From Halobacillus shinanisalinarum (GTDB lineage: Bacteria; Bacillota; Bacilli; Bacillales; Halobacillaceae): a stretch of 64,000 bases of DNA. Positions 36,567 to 46,000 of the stretch are shown here, in pieces; within the stretch, counting starts at the first letter, position 1, and each line of letters opens with the position of its first letter. Below the pieces are notes generated by a model, which did not search any database, was not told the DNA's origin, and saw only the letters and a program-made list of their open reading frames with translations. Made by a program: the position numbers and the translations under genes. The DNA is taken from the NCBI RefSeq assembly GCF_022919835.1, contig NZ_CP095074.1:1240001-1304000 (forward strand), in the 5' to 3' direction.

Positions 36567-37715
36567 TTAGCTATACTCTTTTTTCAATTGACCAGTGATA
36601 ATGTTCTTTTGGATTTCCGATGTACCTTCATAAATCCTAGTAATCCGTGCGTCGCGGAAAAATCGTTCAATTGGATAATCAGAAATATACCCGATCCCTC
36701 CGTGAACCTGAACCGCTTTATCAGCCACGCGATTATAGACTTCTGATCCGTATAGCTTCAGCATCGCCGCTTCCTTGATAACTTTCTGTCCTTCATCCAC
36801 CATCCATGCCACTCGATAGGTAAATGATCGCAGTGCCTCAATCTCAACGGCCATTTCAGATACCATATGACCGACCGCCTGATGGTCGATAATAGGCACG
36901 CCAAACTGCTCACGTTCTTGGACATATTCCATCGACAAGTCTAACAGCTTTTGGCAGGAGCCAAGGTTTCTAGCTGCCAGACCAGCTCGGCCGTTAGCCA
37001 GTATTTTTAAGGCGTTGACGTAGCCTTGACCTTCAACTCCGAGCACATTCTCAGCTGGAACCTTGCAATCTTCTAAAATAATTTCAGCAGATTGGGAACC
37101 GTGCAACCCCATCTTCGGCTCGATCGCACCAACTTGAAAGCCAGGGAAATCTTTTTCAACAATGAAAGAGGTAATTCCTTTCGCCCCTTTACTAGCATCG
37201 GTCACCGCCATGACTGTGAAGACATCGGCTTCCGTTGCGTTAGTGATGTAATGTTTTGTGCCATTTAAAATATAGTGATCTCCGTTTTTAACAGCTGTGG
37301 TCTTTAAATTCGTCGCATTCGACCCAGCACTTGGCTCTGTGAGAGCAAAGGCACCTATGAATTCACCGCTCGCAAGTTTCGGTAAGTATTTTTGTTTTTG
37401 CTGCTCATTTCCCATTTCAACAATGCCCACTGTGCCAATTCCTGTATGTGCACCAATCAATGTTGTATACCCATTGTGGGTTGCTCCTATTTCTTCATAT
37501 AGAGCACACTTGCCTACCATTCCAATCCCTAATCCGCAGTATTCTTCAGGGATACTTAGGCCGAACAGTCCCATTTCTTTAGACATTTCAATAATTCGTT
37601 CAGGGATCTTGTCTTCTTTTTCAATATCCATCGCGACAGCTTCTACTTCTGTTTGGACAAAATCATGCACATTCTTTTTTAAAAATTGAATGTCTTCCTC
37701 TAAATTGAAATTCAA
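36567..37715 (-). CDS. acyl-CoA dehydrogenase
   Basis: A ~382-aa FAD-dependent dehydrogenase. FALTEPSAGSNATN binds FAD, and IYEGTSEIQ near the C-terminus contains the catalytic Glu of the short/medium-chain class; AVQVHGGIGY is the usual FAD-contact motif. It makes 2-enoyl-CoA and passes electrons to EtfAB. A TTG start at 37715 is chosen because AAAGGGAGTG lies 6 nt upstream and the length then matches the paralogue at 44324. Confidence 0.92.
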   Translation of the reverse strand: MNFNLEEDIQFLKKNVHDFVQTEVEAVAMDIEKEDKIPERIIEMSKEMGLFGLSIPEEYCGLGIGMVGKCALYEEIGATHNGYTTLIGAHTGIGTVGIVEMGNEQQKQKYLPKLASGEFIGAFALTEPSAGSNATNLKTTAVKNGDHYILNGTKHYITNATEADVFTVMAVTDASKGAKGITSFIVEKDFPGFQVGAIEPKMGLHGSQSAEIILEDCKVPAENVLGVEGQGYVNALKILANGRAGLAARNLGSCQKLLDLSMEYVQEREQFGVPIIDHQAVGHMVSEMAVEIEALRSFTYRVAWMVDEGQKVIKEAAMLKLYGSEVYNRVADKAVQVHGGIGYISDYPIERFFRDARITRIYEGTSEIQKNIITGQLKKEYS

Positions 37716-37737
37716 CTGCTTCACTCCCTTTAAGTGT

Positions 37738-37814
37738 GTGTTCAAAAAGTCACCAAATGATAAGAGGCGAATCTCTTCGTTGGCTTGCTTCTAATTTGGT
37801 AACTTTTTAAACAC
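37738..37814. repeat. imperfect palindrome inside the operon
   Basis: GTGTTCAAAAAGTCACCAAAT and ATTTGGTAACTTTTTAAACAC are 21-bp arms with two mismatches around a 35-base loop that has its own short stem. The sequence could act as a transcript-stabilising or terminating hairpin between two operon genes. GTTCAAAAAGTCAC also occurs near 8085. Confidence 0.6.
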
Positions 37815-37819
37815 CCATT

Positions 37820-38668
37820 TTATGAATAGCTGTAAAATCCTCTGCCCGTTTTCTTACCTAAATGACCTGCTTTCACATACTTTGTCAAAATCGGACAGGG
37901 ACGATATTTTTCTCCCAATGTTTGATATAAGTACTCCATGTTACGCAGCCTCGTATCCAAACCAACTAAATCAGCCAACTCTAACGGGCCCATGGGGTGG
38001 TTTAACCCGAGCTTCATCGCCTTGTCGATATCCTCAGCTGATCCAACACCTTCCATGACCATATTCATCGCTTCATTTCCAATCAGGCAATTCATACGAC
38101 TGACGGCGAATCCAGGGAATTCATTGATTCGCACGGATTCTTTGCCCATCTTTTCACCGAGTTGGAAGGACTTCGCTATCGTTTCTTCAGATGTTTCGAG
38201 TCCGCAAATGACCTCGATGAGTTTCATTTTAGGTACCGGGTTAAAGAAGTGCAAGGCAATACATTGGTCAGGACGATTGGTTTGTGCCGCAATTTCAGTG
38301 GGACTCATAGTCGACGTATTTGTTGCTAAAATAGCGTGCTTCGGCGCATAGATGTCGAGCTTTTTAAACGTCTCCACTTTTACATCCATTATTTCGAGCA
38401 CAGCTTCTATGACTAAGTCAGCATTTGCTACCGCTTCCTCAATGCTGAGGGAATAGTGAATATTCCCTCGTAGCTGTTTCGCTTGCTCCTCTGTTATCTT
38501 CCCTTTTTGAATACTTCTTTGAAATTGCTTTTCGATATATTGCTTACAATCCTCAAGGCCTTGCTCAGAAATGTCTTGAACGAAAACGGATAAATCGGCT
38601 AGGGCACATGAAAAGGCGATCCCCCTTCCCATGGTCCCTGCACCAATCACACTCACATGATGGATCAC
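37820..38668 (-). CDS. 3-hydroxyacyl-CoA dehydrogenase
   Basis: A 282-aa NAD-dependent dehydrogenase. It begins with the Rossmann motif VSVIGAGTMGRGIAFSCA; ALHFFNPVPKMKLIEVI contains the catalytic His, and GLNHPMGPLELADLVGLD is the C-terminal family motif. It oxidises 3-hydroxyacyl-CoA, possibly 3-hydroxybutyryl-CoA. GTG start, 3 bp after the etfA stop. One of two such paralogues in the operon. Confidence 0.93.
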   Translation of the reverse strand: MIHHVSVIGAGTMGRGIAFSCALADLSVFVQDISEQGLEDCKQYIEKQFQRSIQKGKITEEQAKQLRGNIHYSLSIEEAVANADLVIEAVLEIMDVKVETFKKLDIYAPKHAILATNTSTMSPTEIAAQTNRPDQCIALHFFNPVPKMKLIEVICGLETSEETIAKSFQLGEKMGKESVRINEFPGFAVSRMNCLIGNEAMNMVMEGVGSAEDIDKAMKLGLNHPMGPLELADLVGLDTRLRNMEYLYQTLGEKYRPCPILTKYVKAGHLGKKTGRGFYSYS

Positions 38669-38671
38669 TGC

Positions 38672-39648
38672 TTACACACCGACCTTCAATTTCTTGAATT
38701 CTTCCGTCAACAATGGAACCACTTCAAATAGATCGCCAACAATTCCATAGTCGGCTACGTTGAAGATATTGGCTTCAGGATCCTTATTAATCGCCACAAT
38801 CGTTTTAGAGTTTGACATTCCCGCCAAATGTTGAATGGCCCCAGAGATTCCACAGGCAATATAGAGGTCTGGTGTTACGACCTTCCCTGTTTGACCAATC
38901 TGCAGTGCATAGTCACAATATTCCGCATCACATGCTCCACGGGAAGCTCCTACAGCCCCACCTAAAACATCTGCCAATTCTTGCAGCGTCTCAAAACCTT
39001 CTTCACCTTTTACACCTCGGCCGCCCGCGATAATTATTTTGGCCTCGGATAAGTCCACACCATCGGTTGTATTGCGGATAATGTCCTTTATGGTCGTTCG
39101 CAAATCTTTAATCTCTACATCACTTGAGATTATCTCGCCAGTACGTGTTTCGTCCTTTTCAAGTGGTTCTATATTATTAGGACGGATCGTTGCAAAAATC
39201 GTTCCCTCCTTAATGACTTTCTTCTCAAAGGCTTTACCAGAATAGATAGGTCTTGTAAAAAGAACCTCTTCCCCCTGCTGCTCAATCTCTGTCACATCAG
39301 ATATGAGCCCTGTTTCTAATTTGCTCGCAAGTCTCGGGCAAGGTCTTTTCCTAATGCCGTGTGGGCAAAAATAAGCCCTTCTGGATTTTCTGATTCAATT
39401 ACATGGCTTAATGCTTGTGTATAGCCATCGGAAGTATAGTTTTTAAGATTCTCATGCTCAACCGTAAGGACCCGGTCTGCGCCATAATGAATCATTTCAT
39501 GTGCAAATGACTCCACGCTTTCGCCGACTAGTAGCGCTACGATCTCCCCGTCACCGGCAACTGCTTTAGCAGCCGCTATCGTTTCAAATGAGACATTTCT
39601 CAGGCTTCCCTCACTAACTTCTCCCAGTACTACTACTTTTTTGTTCAT
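38672..39648 (-). pseudogene. etfA: electron transfer flavoprotein alpha subunit, 1-bp frameshift
   Basis: The first 110 codons (39648 to 39316) encode the EtfA N-terminus up to IFAHTALGKDLA, then run into a stop. One base added at the GGG run 39336-39338 (plus strand) gives ALGKDLAPRLASKLETGLIS and continues into the remaining ~210 residues with GGRGVKGEEGF, GASRGACDAE, GQTGKVV and INKDPEANIFNVADYG, the FAD-binding half. Full length would be about 325 aa, normal for EtfA. EtfA is needed by three acyl-CoA dehydrogenases here, so a sequencing error is more likely than real loss. Confidence 0.9.
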
Positions 39649-39666
39649 ATGTGTCCGCCTCCTCTA

Positions 39667-40440
39667 TTAAACTACTTTTGCTTCCTTTTGCAGTAATGAC
39701 ACTAATTCATTTACTTGTGCGCCCACTTCTCCCTCTAGTATTCTTCCAGCCTCTTTTTCAGGAGGAAGGAATACTTCTACTGTCTCTGTTTTAGCTTCGA
39801 CATCCTCTTCCTCAAGGTCAAGATCATCTAATTCCAGCTCCTCAAGCGGCTTTTTCTTCGCCTTCATAATCCCAGGAAGAGAAGGATAACGAGGTTCGTT
39901 TAGCCCTTGCTGTGCCGTAACTAGCAGAGGCAGTTCAGCTTCAATTTTTTCGACATCACCTTCCACATCTCGTTCAATCACAGCTCGATCTCCCTCTACT
40001 TCAAGGTTCGTTATCGTAGTGATAGATGGAATCCCGAGAAATTCAGCCAGCCTTGGACCCACTTGGCCTGTGCCCTCATCAATAGCGACGTTTCCAGCCA
40101 GTATCAGATCCGCCTCTTTTTCTTTGAAAAATTCCGCTAAAATCTTAGCTGTTGTGTACGCATCCCCGTCTTCCAGATCATCTTCCGTATTAATCAACAC
40201 GGCTTTATCTGCTCCCATCGCGAGTGCGGTCCGCAGTTCCTTTACTGCGTCCTCACCGCCTATCGTCACAACGGTCACTTCCCCACCGTGTTCATCTTTT
40301 AATTGAACAGCCTCTTCTATGGCGTAGTCGTCATAAGGATTAATGATAAATTCGGCACTCTCCTCGGCAATCCCACCATTTTCAATGACAATCTTTTCCT
40401 CGGTATCAAACGTGCGTTTCATAAGTACAAATAGATTCAT
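39667..40440 (-). CDS. etfB: electron transfer flavoprotein beta subunit
   Basis: A 257-aa EtfB. NPYDDYAIEEAVQLK is the family nucleotide-site motif and EVEGDRAVIERDVEGDVEKI contains the dehydrogenase recognition loop. With EtfA it carries electrons from acyl-CoA dehydrogenases to the respiratory chain. It precedes etfA by 18 bp. Confidence 0.94.
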   Translation of the reverse strand: MNLFVLMKRTFDTEEKIVIENGGIAEESAEFIINPYDDYAIEEAVQLKDEHGGEVTVVTIGGEDAVKELRTALAMGADKAVLINTEDDLEDGDAYTTAKILAEFFKEKEADLILAGNVAIDEGTGQVGPRLAEFLGIPSITTITNLEVEGDRAVIERDVEGDVEKIEAELPLLVTAQQGLNEPRYPSLPGIMKAKKKPLEELELDDLDLEEEDVEAKTETVEVFLPPEKEAGRILEGEVGAQVNELVSLLQKEAKVV

Positions 40441-40464
40441 AGTTCATCCTCCTTCAATTTCCGT

Positions 40465-41328
40465 TTAGCTATATTGGTAAAAACCTTTGCCTGTTTTACG
40501 CCCAAGATCACCTTTTTCCACCTTTTCTTCTACGATCTTTGCAGGTTTATCTGATTCGTTTCCAGATTCCTGGTACCGTTGCATCCTGACAAAATAGTTC
40601 ACGTCAATGCCCGTTAGATCCATTAAGGCAAAGGGACCAATCGGATGGTTTAATGCTTTTGTACAGACGGTATCGATCTCTTCATGGGTCGCGTATCCAT
40701 TTTCCAAAAGGAAGAGCGCTTCATCCATTAACTTCCCAAGGATACGGTTGGCAATGAATCCAGAAATCTCTTTCTTTAACAGGACAGGAGCCTTCCCTAT
40801 CTTTTCAATAAATTCATAGGCAGCCTGGGCCGTTTCATCAGAGGTATGCGGTCCTTTGACAACTTCAACTAATTCCATCACTAGTGGGGGGTTAAAGAAA
40901 TGCACATTACAGACCTTATCTGGCCTTGTCGTTGCATCGGCGATTTTTGAGCTGACGATGGTTGAGCTATTTGTAGCAAGAATCGTGTGGTCTGGCGTAA
41001 TTTCATCAAGTGTTGCAAACAATTCCCTTTTCACATCAAGCTTCTCCACAATGGCTTCGATGACAAGATCCACATCCTTAACAGACGCAAGATTGGCATC
41101 GAAGGTCAGTCGTCCAAAGGCACCCTCAACCTGTTGTTCAGTCAGCTTCCCTTTTTGAATGCGGCGATTCATGTGACCCTTAAGCGATTCCTTTGCTTTT
41201 GTTAAGCTATCTTCTTCAATATCATTTAGAATGACGCTATACCCCTTAAGAGCACAGACCATCGCAATCTGTGAACCCATTGCGCCTGCGCCGATCACGG
41301 CAACTGTCTCCATCTCATTAATTGCCAT
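40465..41328 (-). CDS. 3-hydroxybutyryl-CoA dehydrogenase
   Basis: A 287-aa NAD-dependent enzyme with VAVIGAGAMGSQIAMVCALKG at the N-terminus, NVHFFNPPLVMELVEVV with the catalytic His, and ALNHPIGPFALMDLTGID. The start overlaps the ligase gene by 11 bp and uses GAGGAATT inside it. Paralogous to the dehydrogenase at 37820; the two may differ in chain length. Confidence 0.93.
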   Translation of the reverse strand: MAINEMETVAVIGAGAMGSQIAMVCALKGYSVILNDIEEDSLTKAKESLKGHMNRRIQKGKLTEQQVEGAFGRLTFDANLASVKDVDLVIEAIVEKLDVKRELFATLDEITPDHTILATNSSTIVSSKIADATTRPDKVCNVHFFNPPLVMELVEVVKGPHTSDETAQAAYEFIEKIGKAPVLLKKEISGFIANRILGKLMDEALFLLENGYATHEEIDTVCTKALNHPIGPFALMDLTGIDVNYFVRMQRYQESGNESDKPAKIVEEKVEKGDLGRKTGKGFYQYS

Positions 41329-42949
41329 TGTTTAATTCCTCCTCCAATTTCCTCTTTTCTTCCTCAACAAGTGTTCGCTTTAAAAGCTTCCCTACTGTGT
41401 TTCTAGGCAGTTCGTCCATAATTTCATACCTTTTTGGAACTTTGTAACGAGTTAAATTACGGTAACAATGACCTTTCAATTCTTCGATATCAATGGTATG
41501 ACCGGCCTTTGGTACAATATAAGCCTTTACCACCTCTCCTTTTTCCCGATCAGGTATCCCTACAACAGCGGACTCCTTTACATCTGGGTGTTCATATAAA
41601 ACGCTTTCAATTTCTTGCGGATAAATATTAAATCCACCATTAATAATCATCTCTTTCTTTCTTCCTACAATATAGAAGTAACCGTCATCATCCATCATCG
41701 CCAGATCACCTGTAAACAGCCAGCCGCTCTGTAGGGCATGGCTCGTCTCCACTTCGTTATTCCAATACCCTTTCATGACTTGGGGACCTTTTATTACTAA
41801 TTCACCAACAAAATTGGCCTCAAGCACATTTTGATCCTGGTCAACAATACAGCAATCTGTGTCAGGGACGGGGATGCCTATGCTTCCCACTTTCCTTTCT
41901 CCATTAATGGGCGTTCGATGGGTGGTCGGTGAAGTTTCCGACATGCCAAACCCTTCTAGAATTTTCGCACCGGATACAGCTTCAAATTTTTTAATCACCT
42001 CAATAGGCAGTGGGGCAGACCCCGAGGAGCAAACGTTGAAACAATCTAATCCATAGGTTTCTGCGTTTGGGTAGTTTGCGAATGATATATACATTTTTGG
42101 TACGCCTGGAAAGAAAGTAGGCTGGTATTCTTTTATAAGATCCATCACGTCATCTACATTAAATTTCGCAACCAATAATATATTGGCCCCCATATAGATC
42201 CCTAGATTCATAGCACTGGTCATCGCGTAAACATGATAGAGCGGTGTAGCGGTCAAAATCGTTTCCCCACCTAGAACTGCCCTTTGCCTATACATCGTAA
42301 AACTTTGATAGACATTTGTTGTTAAATTACGCTGGGTCAGCATAGCGCCCTTTACTTTGCCTGTCGTGCCTCCTGTGTACTGAATCACAGCCACATCCTC
42401 CATGTCCACTGATGCAGGAGAATCAAGTACTGTATCTGAATGAACTAACTCCTCCAGCTGCCAAAATCGATCACGGCATTCAGATATGTCTACTTGCGAA
42501 GCGATCATTTCCTTAAAGGAATAAAGCTTATCGACTTCACAAACGGTTTGTAACGAGGTGGCATCTGCCACGATATAAGAAACATCAGCATCCGTTAAGA
42601 TTTGCAGCAGTTCCCTTGTTGTGTACGAAGGATTGAGTTGAACAACAATTAACCCGAGCGACTGCGCTGCATAATAGGAGACAATGTAATCGGGATGATT
42701 GCCAACCATCAATCCAATCCGTTCTCCTTTTTTAAAGTTCATTTTCTGCCAGCTTCCTGCTAATTGATCCGTTCGGCTTTTCAATTCATGGTAAGTCATT
42801 GCCTCACCTGCAAAAGTAATCGCCGTATGCTCTCCATATTTCTTTGTGGATTCCGTCAAAATTGAATAAAGAGAGGTTTCAGGAAACTCCGATTGAAACC
42901 GTTGTCCGTGGTGATACTTATGCCAAGGTCGGCTTGTTAATCCTTGCAT
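41318..42949 (-). CDS. acyl-CoA synthetase (AMP-binding)
   Basis: A 543-aa adenylate-forming ligase. IQYTGGTTGKVKGAM is the P-loop; EGFGMSETSP, GWLFTGDLAMMDDDGY and VGRKKEMIINGG follow; the C-terminal NTVGKLLKRTL contains the catalytic Lys. It activates a fatty or other carboxylic acid to its CoA ester at the cost of ATP, the entry step of the pathway. It lies 54 bp after the MFS gene. Confidence 0.93.
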   Translation of the reverse strand: MQGLTSRPWHKYHHGQRFQSEFPETSLYSILTESTKKYGEHTAITFAGEAMTYHELKSRTDQLAGSWQKMNFKKGERIGLMVGNHPDYIVSYYAAQSLGLIVVQLNPSYTTRELLQILTDADVSYIVADATSLQTVCEVDKLYSFKEMIASQVDISECRDRFWQLEELVHSDTVLDSPASVDMEDVAVIQYTGGTTGKVKGAMLTQRNLTTNVYQSFTMYRQRAVLGGETILTATPLYHVYAMTSAMNLGIYMGANILLVAKFNVDDVMDLIKEYQPTFFPGVPKMYISFANYPNAETYGLDCFNVCSSGSAPLPIEVIKKFEAVSGAKILEGFGMSETSPTTHRTPINGERKVGSIGIPVPDTDCCIVDQDQNVLEANFVGELVIKGPQVMKGYWNNEVETSHALQSGWLFTGDLAMMDDDGYFYIVGRKKEMIINGGFNIYPQEIESVLYEHPDVKESAVVGIPDREKGEVVKAYIVPKAGHTIDIEELKGHCYRNLTRYKVPKRYEIMDELPRNTVGKLLKRTLVEEEKRKLEEELNNGN

Positions 42950-43003
42950 AAATAGTCCCTCCTAACAGATTGAAAAGATATCTTAACTACTCCAAACGAT
43001 TGT

Positions 43004-44269
43004 CTAATTTCCAGATGCTTGTGACTCCAATGATTCTTCTTGTTTACGGATAGTTGGTTTCACTAATGTTAAAAATAAAATCGCAAAGATAAAAACGAGA
43101 ATCGCCATGAACAATACAGAAAGATTGTACCCTAAGATCTCATCTGCTCCAGCTAGATTGAGGATAAATCCAGTAATCAAAGGGGCAACAATTCCAGCAA
43201 TATTCCCTGATGAGGTTAAAATACTAGTCATCAATCCCCCTCTTTCAGGGAGTTCATTGATCATAATCGTTGGACCAATCGGCAAAATTGCATAAGTTAA
43301 TCCTTTGGCAATACACATCGCTGCAACGACCCAAACCGGATGTTGAAAAATCATAATAGAGGCCAAACATATTGCTCCGATAATCATAGATGTCCCTACT
43401 ACATAAACTCTCGATATACGCCAATTCTGATTCTTCTTAAACATACGATCTGATAATGTGGAAACTCCCATATAAATGAGCACAGAGGCGATCCCGATAA
43501 TCATCACCCCGTATCCCATTTGACCCTGAGACATCCCTACGACTTCAACAAGGTAAACAGGGAGCCACACAGCAATCCATACAACTAAAATGTAGGTGGA
43601 GAAATAGGCTAGTGTCGTAAACAAGGCTGGAGGTGAAACAAGTAATCTCCCGAAATCTTTAAGCTTTAATTTTTCTAACTTAGCTTTCTTTTTCTTCTTC
43701 GTTTGTTCATAAGCTTTAACAGGGTTTTCCTTCGTCAAAAACTGGAAGGCTATTGCCCAGACAATGCTGGTCGCTCCTAAACAGGCAAAAGCTATTTTCC
43801 ACCCAAAAATGCTAATTAAAGCAACTAGAACAGGTGCAACAATCATCGCCCCTACAGTTCCTCCAGATACAACCACTGAATTGGCGAAACCCCGGAGCTT
43901 TGGCGGGAACCATTTATTCGCATGGCTATAGGCAATCGGACTAAAGGGACCTTCAAAAGCACCTAGTAAAATACGATAAACAACTAATAGTGGTAAAGCG
44001 GCAACGGCCAGCACCCCAAATTGTAGCACCGCCCATACAAGCATGATGACCCCAAGCACCTTTTTAGCACCGAATCTGTCACCAATCGCGGCGCCCACAA
44101 TGCCAGTTACAGGATAGAGCCAGTAGTAGGCACTTCCGACGAGCCCCCACTCGGCGTAACTAAGATTTAAATCCTCCATTATCGGTACAGCAGCAAGACC
44201 GATGATGGACTTGTCTGCAAAGTTTATGATCATTCCAAAGAATAAGAGAACGAGAACAACCCAACGCAT
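43004..44269 (-). CDS. MFS transporter (anion:cation symporter-like)
   Basis: A 421-aa protein with twelve predicted helices. The loop GDRFGAKKVLG between helices 2 and 3 and YRILLGAFEGPFSPIAY resemble the ACS family that takes up organic anions. Flanked by an acyl-CoA dehydrogenase and an acyl-CoA ligase, it probably imports the carboxylic acid that the ligase activates. A basic, Lys-rich loop (TKKKKKAKLEKLKLK) separates the halves. Confidence 0.9.
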   Translation of the reverse strand: MRWVVLVLLFFGMIINFADKSIIGLAAVPIMEDLNLSYAEWGLVGSAYYWLYPVTGIVGAAIGDRFGAKKVLGVIMLVWAVLQFGVLAVAALPLLVVYRILLGAFEGPFSPIAYSHANKWFPPKLRGFANSVVVSGGTVGAMIVAPVLVALISIFGWKIAFACLGATSIVWAIAFQFLTKENPVKAYEQTKKKKKAKLEKLKLKDFGRLLVSPPALFTTLAYFSTYILVVWIAVWLPVYLVEVVGMSQGQMGYGVMIIGIASVLIYMGVSTLSDRMFKKNQNWRISRVYVVGTSMIIGAICLASIMIFQHPVWVVAAMCIAKGLTYAILPIGPTIMINELPERGGLMTSILTSSGNIAGIVAPLITGFILNLAGADEILGYNLSVLFMAILVFIFAILFLTLVKPTIRKQEESLESQASGN

Positions 44270-44323
44270 GTGAACCCCTCTTTTCTTAAAGTTTAGTTAA
44301 ATGTAAGGCATCGGTTTTCCCGT

Positions 44324-45472
44324 TCAATTTTCTTCAAGAATACGTCTAGCGATGACCAGCCGTTGAATTTCATTCGTACCTTCATAAATTTTCGTGATTC
44401 TTGCGTCACGATAAAAACGCTCGACAGGGTATTCCCCTATGTAGCCAATCCCACCATGGATTTGAACAGCCTTATCGGCCACTTTATTAAATACTTCGGA
44501 AGCGAACAGTTTGGCCATCGATGCCTCTTTAATTACTTTCTTTCCATCATCCACCTTCTCAGCCGCCATCATTGTTAAAGTCCGGGCAGCTTCTGTTTCG
44601 GTCGCCATGTCGGCTAACATCCACTGGATCGCTTGGTTGTTAGCAATCGGCTGCCCAAACTGTATGCGTTCCTTGGCATAGCTTGCTGACAGTTCAATTA
44701 ACTTATCGCAAGAGCCTACTGCTCTCGCTGCCAAACCGATACGGCCTTCACCGAGAATCTTTAAAGCGTTCATGTACCCCATGCCTACTTCACCGATAAC
44801 ATTCTCTTCCGGCACAATACAGTTATCAAAAATGACTTGGGCAGTATAGGATCCTCGCAGCCCCATCTTCTTATCTTTTTTACCAACAATGAGCCCCGGA
44901 AAGTCTTTTTCTATTAAAAATGCTGTAATCCCGCCTTTAGCACCTTTATCCTTATCGGTTAGGGCAAATACTGTAAATACATCTGCAACAGGTGCATTCG
45001 TAATAAAATGCTTTGTCCCGTTAACAATCCACTGATCCCCTTTTTTCTCAGCTTGGGTTGATAAATTTGTCGCATCTGAGCCAGCACCTGGTTCTGATAA
45101 GGCAAATGCTGCAATCTTATTTCCAGCAGCCATATCTGGTAGATACTTTTGTTTCAATGATTCAGAGGCAAGTTTCACTAACCCGGTGCTGCCAATTCCT
45201 GTGTGAGCACTGATTAAAGAAACAAATCCATTATGTGTTCTCCCGAGCTGCTCTAGCACTGTCGCTTTCCCGACTGTGTTTAGACCAATTCCTCCGTATT
45301 CTTCTGGAATGCTCATGCCAAACAACCCGAGTTCTTTCGCCTGCTCAACTAAATGCTGTGGAATCGCATCCTCATCTTCAATTTGTTGTGCATACGGTTC
45401 GACTTCATTTTCTACAAAATTCTTAATCATCGTTTTCATTTGCTGTAGCTCATCTGTCACTGTAACCGGCAT
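44324..45472 (-). CDS. acyl-CoA dehydrogenase
   Basis: A 382-aa dehydrogenase with FALSEPGAGSDATN for FAD, AVQIHGGIGYIGEYP and the catalytic Glu in IYEGTNEIQ. First gene of the large beta-oxidation operon: a sigma-54 promoter ends 40 bp upstream of its ATG, and GGAAGGGTG is the ribosome binding site. Paralogous to the protein at 36567. Confidence 0.94.
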   Translation of the reverse strand: MPVTVTDELQQMKTMIKNFVENEVEPYAQQIEDEDAIPQHLVEQAKELGLFGMSIPEEYGGIGLNTVGKATVLEQLGRTHNGFVSLISAHTGIGSTGLVKLASESLKQKYLPDMAAGNKIAAFALSEPGAGSDATNLSTQAEKKGDQWIVNGTKHFITNAPVADVFTVFALTDKDKGAKGGITAFLIEKDFPGLIVGKKDKKMGLRGSYTAQVIFDNCIVPEENVIGEVGMGYMNALKILGEGRIGLAARAVGSCDKLIELSASYAKERIQFGQPIANNQAIQWMLADMATETEAARTLTMMAAEKVDDGKKVIKEASMAKLFASEVFNKVADKAVQIHGGIGYIGEYPVERFYRDARITKIYEGTNEIQRLVIARRILEEN

Positions 45473-45511
45473 GTTAGAACACCCTTCCTGTTTTTATCGT
45501 CACTGTTTAGA

Positions 45512-45528
45512 ATGCAATAATCATGCCA
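45512..45528 (-). promoter_or_regulatory. sigma-54 (-24/-12) promoter
   Basis: On the minus strand TGGCATGATTATTGCAT matches the RpoN consensus TGGCAC(A/G)-N4-TTGC with correct spacing. It lies 40 bp upstream of the acyl-CoA dehydrogenase ATG and near the activator gene at 45997. Confidence 0.85.
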
Positions 45529-45559
45529 AATCGAAACTCCCTTTTTAAGAGCATATAAA

Positions 45560-45582
45560 AAAGACTGCAAATTGCAGCCTTA
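45560..45582 (-). terminator. weak terminator upstream of the sigma-54 promoter
   Basis: GGCTGCAATTTGCAGTC followed by TTTTTTAT on the minus strand: a short stem with a good T-run, after the activator and panE relic. Confidence 0.45.
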
Positions 45583-45783
45583 GCCCATAAGTCAAGAATT
45601 TTAGTTTTTAAAAATTAAGAAAATTATATAGCTTCTACATTTTCAAATCGACACCGATAATTCAAAAGCAAATCATTTTGACGATTTAAAGGGTTCGTGC
45701 ATGATTTAAAAATGAATGATCCGATTCATAAATGAATTAAATACTTGGTTATCCCCTCAGGAAAACCAGATCGGCTCCGGCTT

Positions 45784-46000
45784 CTATGATTGTTTGTCCA
45801 TAAAGTTTAGAATGCCGTAAATGGTTTGGAGTGTTGGTGTGGCCATTTCGAGGGCATCTGCTTGCTAGCCAGGTCCTTTGGGTTATCGGTAAATTCACTA
45901 GTAATATGTAAGTCATCGTTCTCTCTATGAATTGATAACCTGCATTTTTTAGTAACCCGCCAAATTAACAACCTACTGCCCCAGCAACACCAATGTTCAT
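45784..46000 (-). pseudogene. panE: relic of 2-dehydropantoate reductase
   Basis: One frame begins MNIGVAGAVGC, a stop, then FGGLLKNAGYQFIER, matching the Rossmann start of PanE/ApbA proteins (GAVGCYFGG). Another frame ends ALEMATPTLQTIYGILNFMDK, matching their C-terminus. The ~200 residues between are gone. It overlaps the end of the activator gene. A true relic with substitution, deletion and frameshift. Confidence 0.65.

Noticed and set aside
37297..37689. Plus-strand frame of 130 codons opposite an acyl-CoA dehydrogenase
   Set aside because: Antisense shadow of a conserved gene; similar shadows occur opposite the paralogues.
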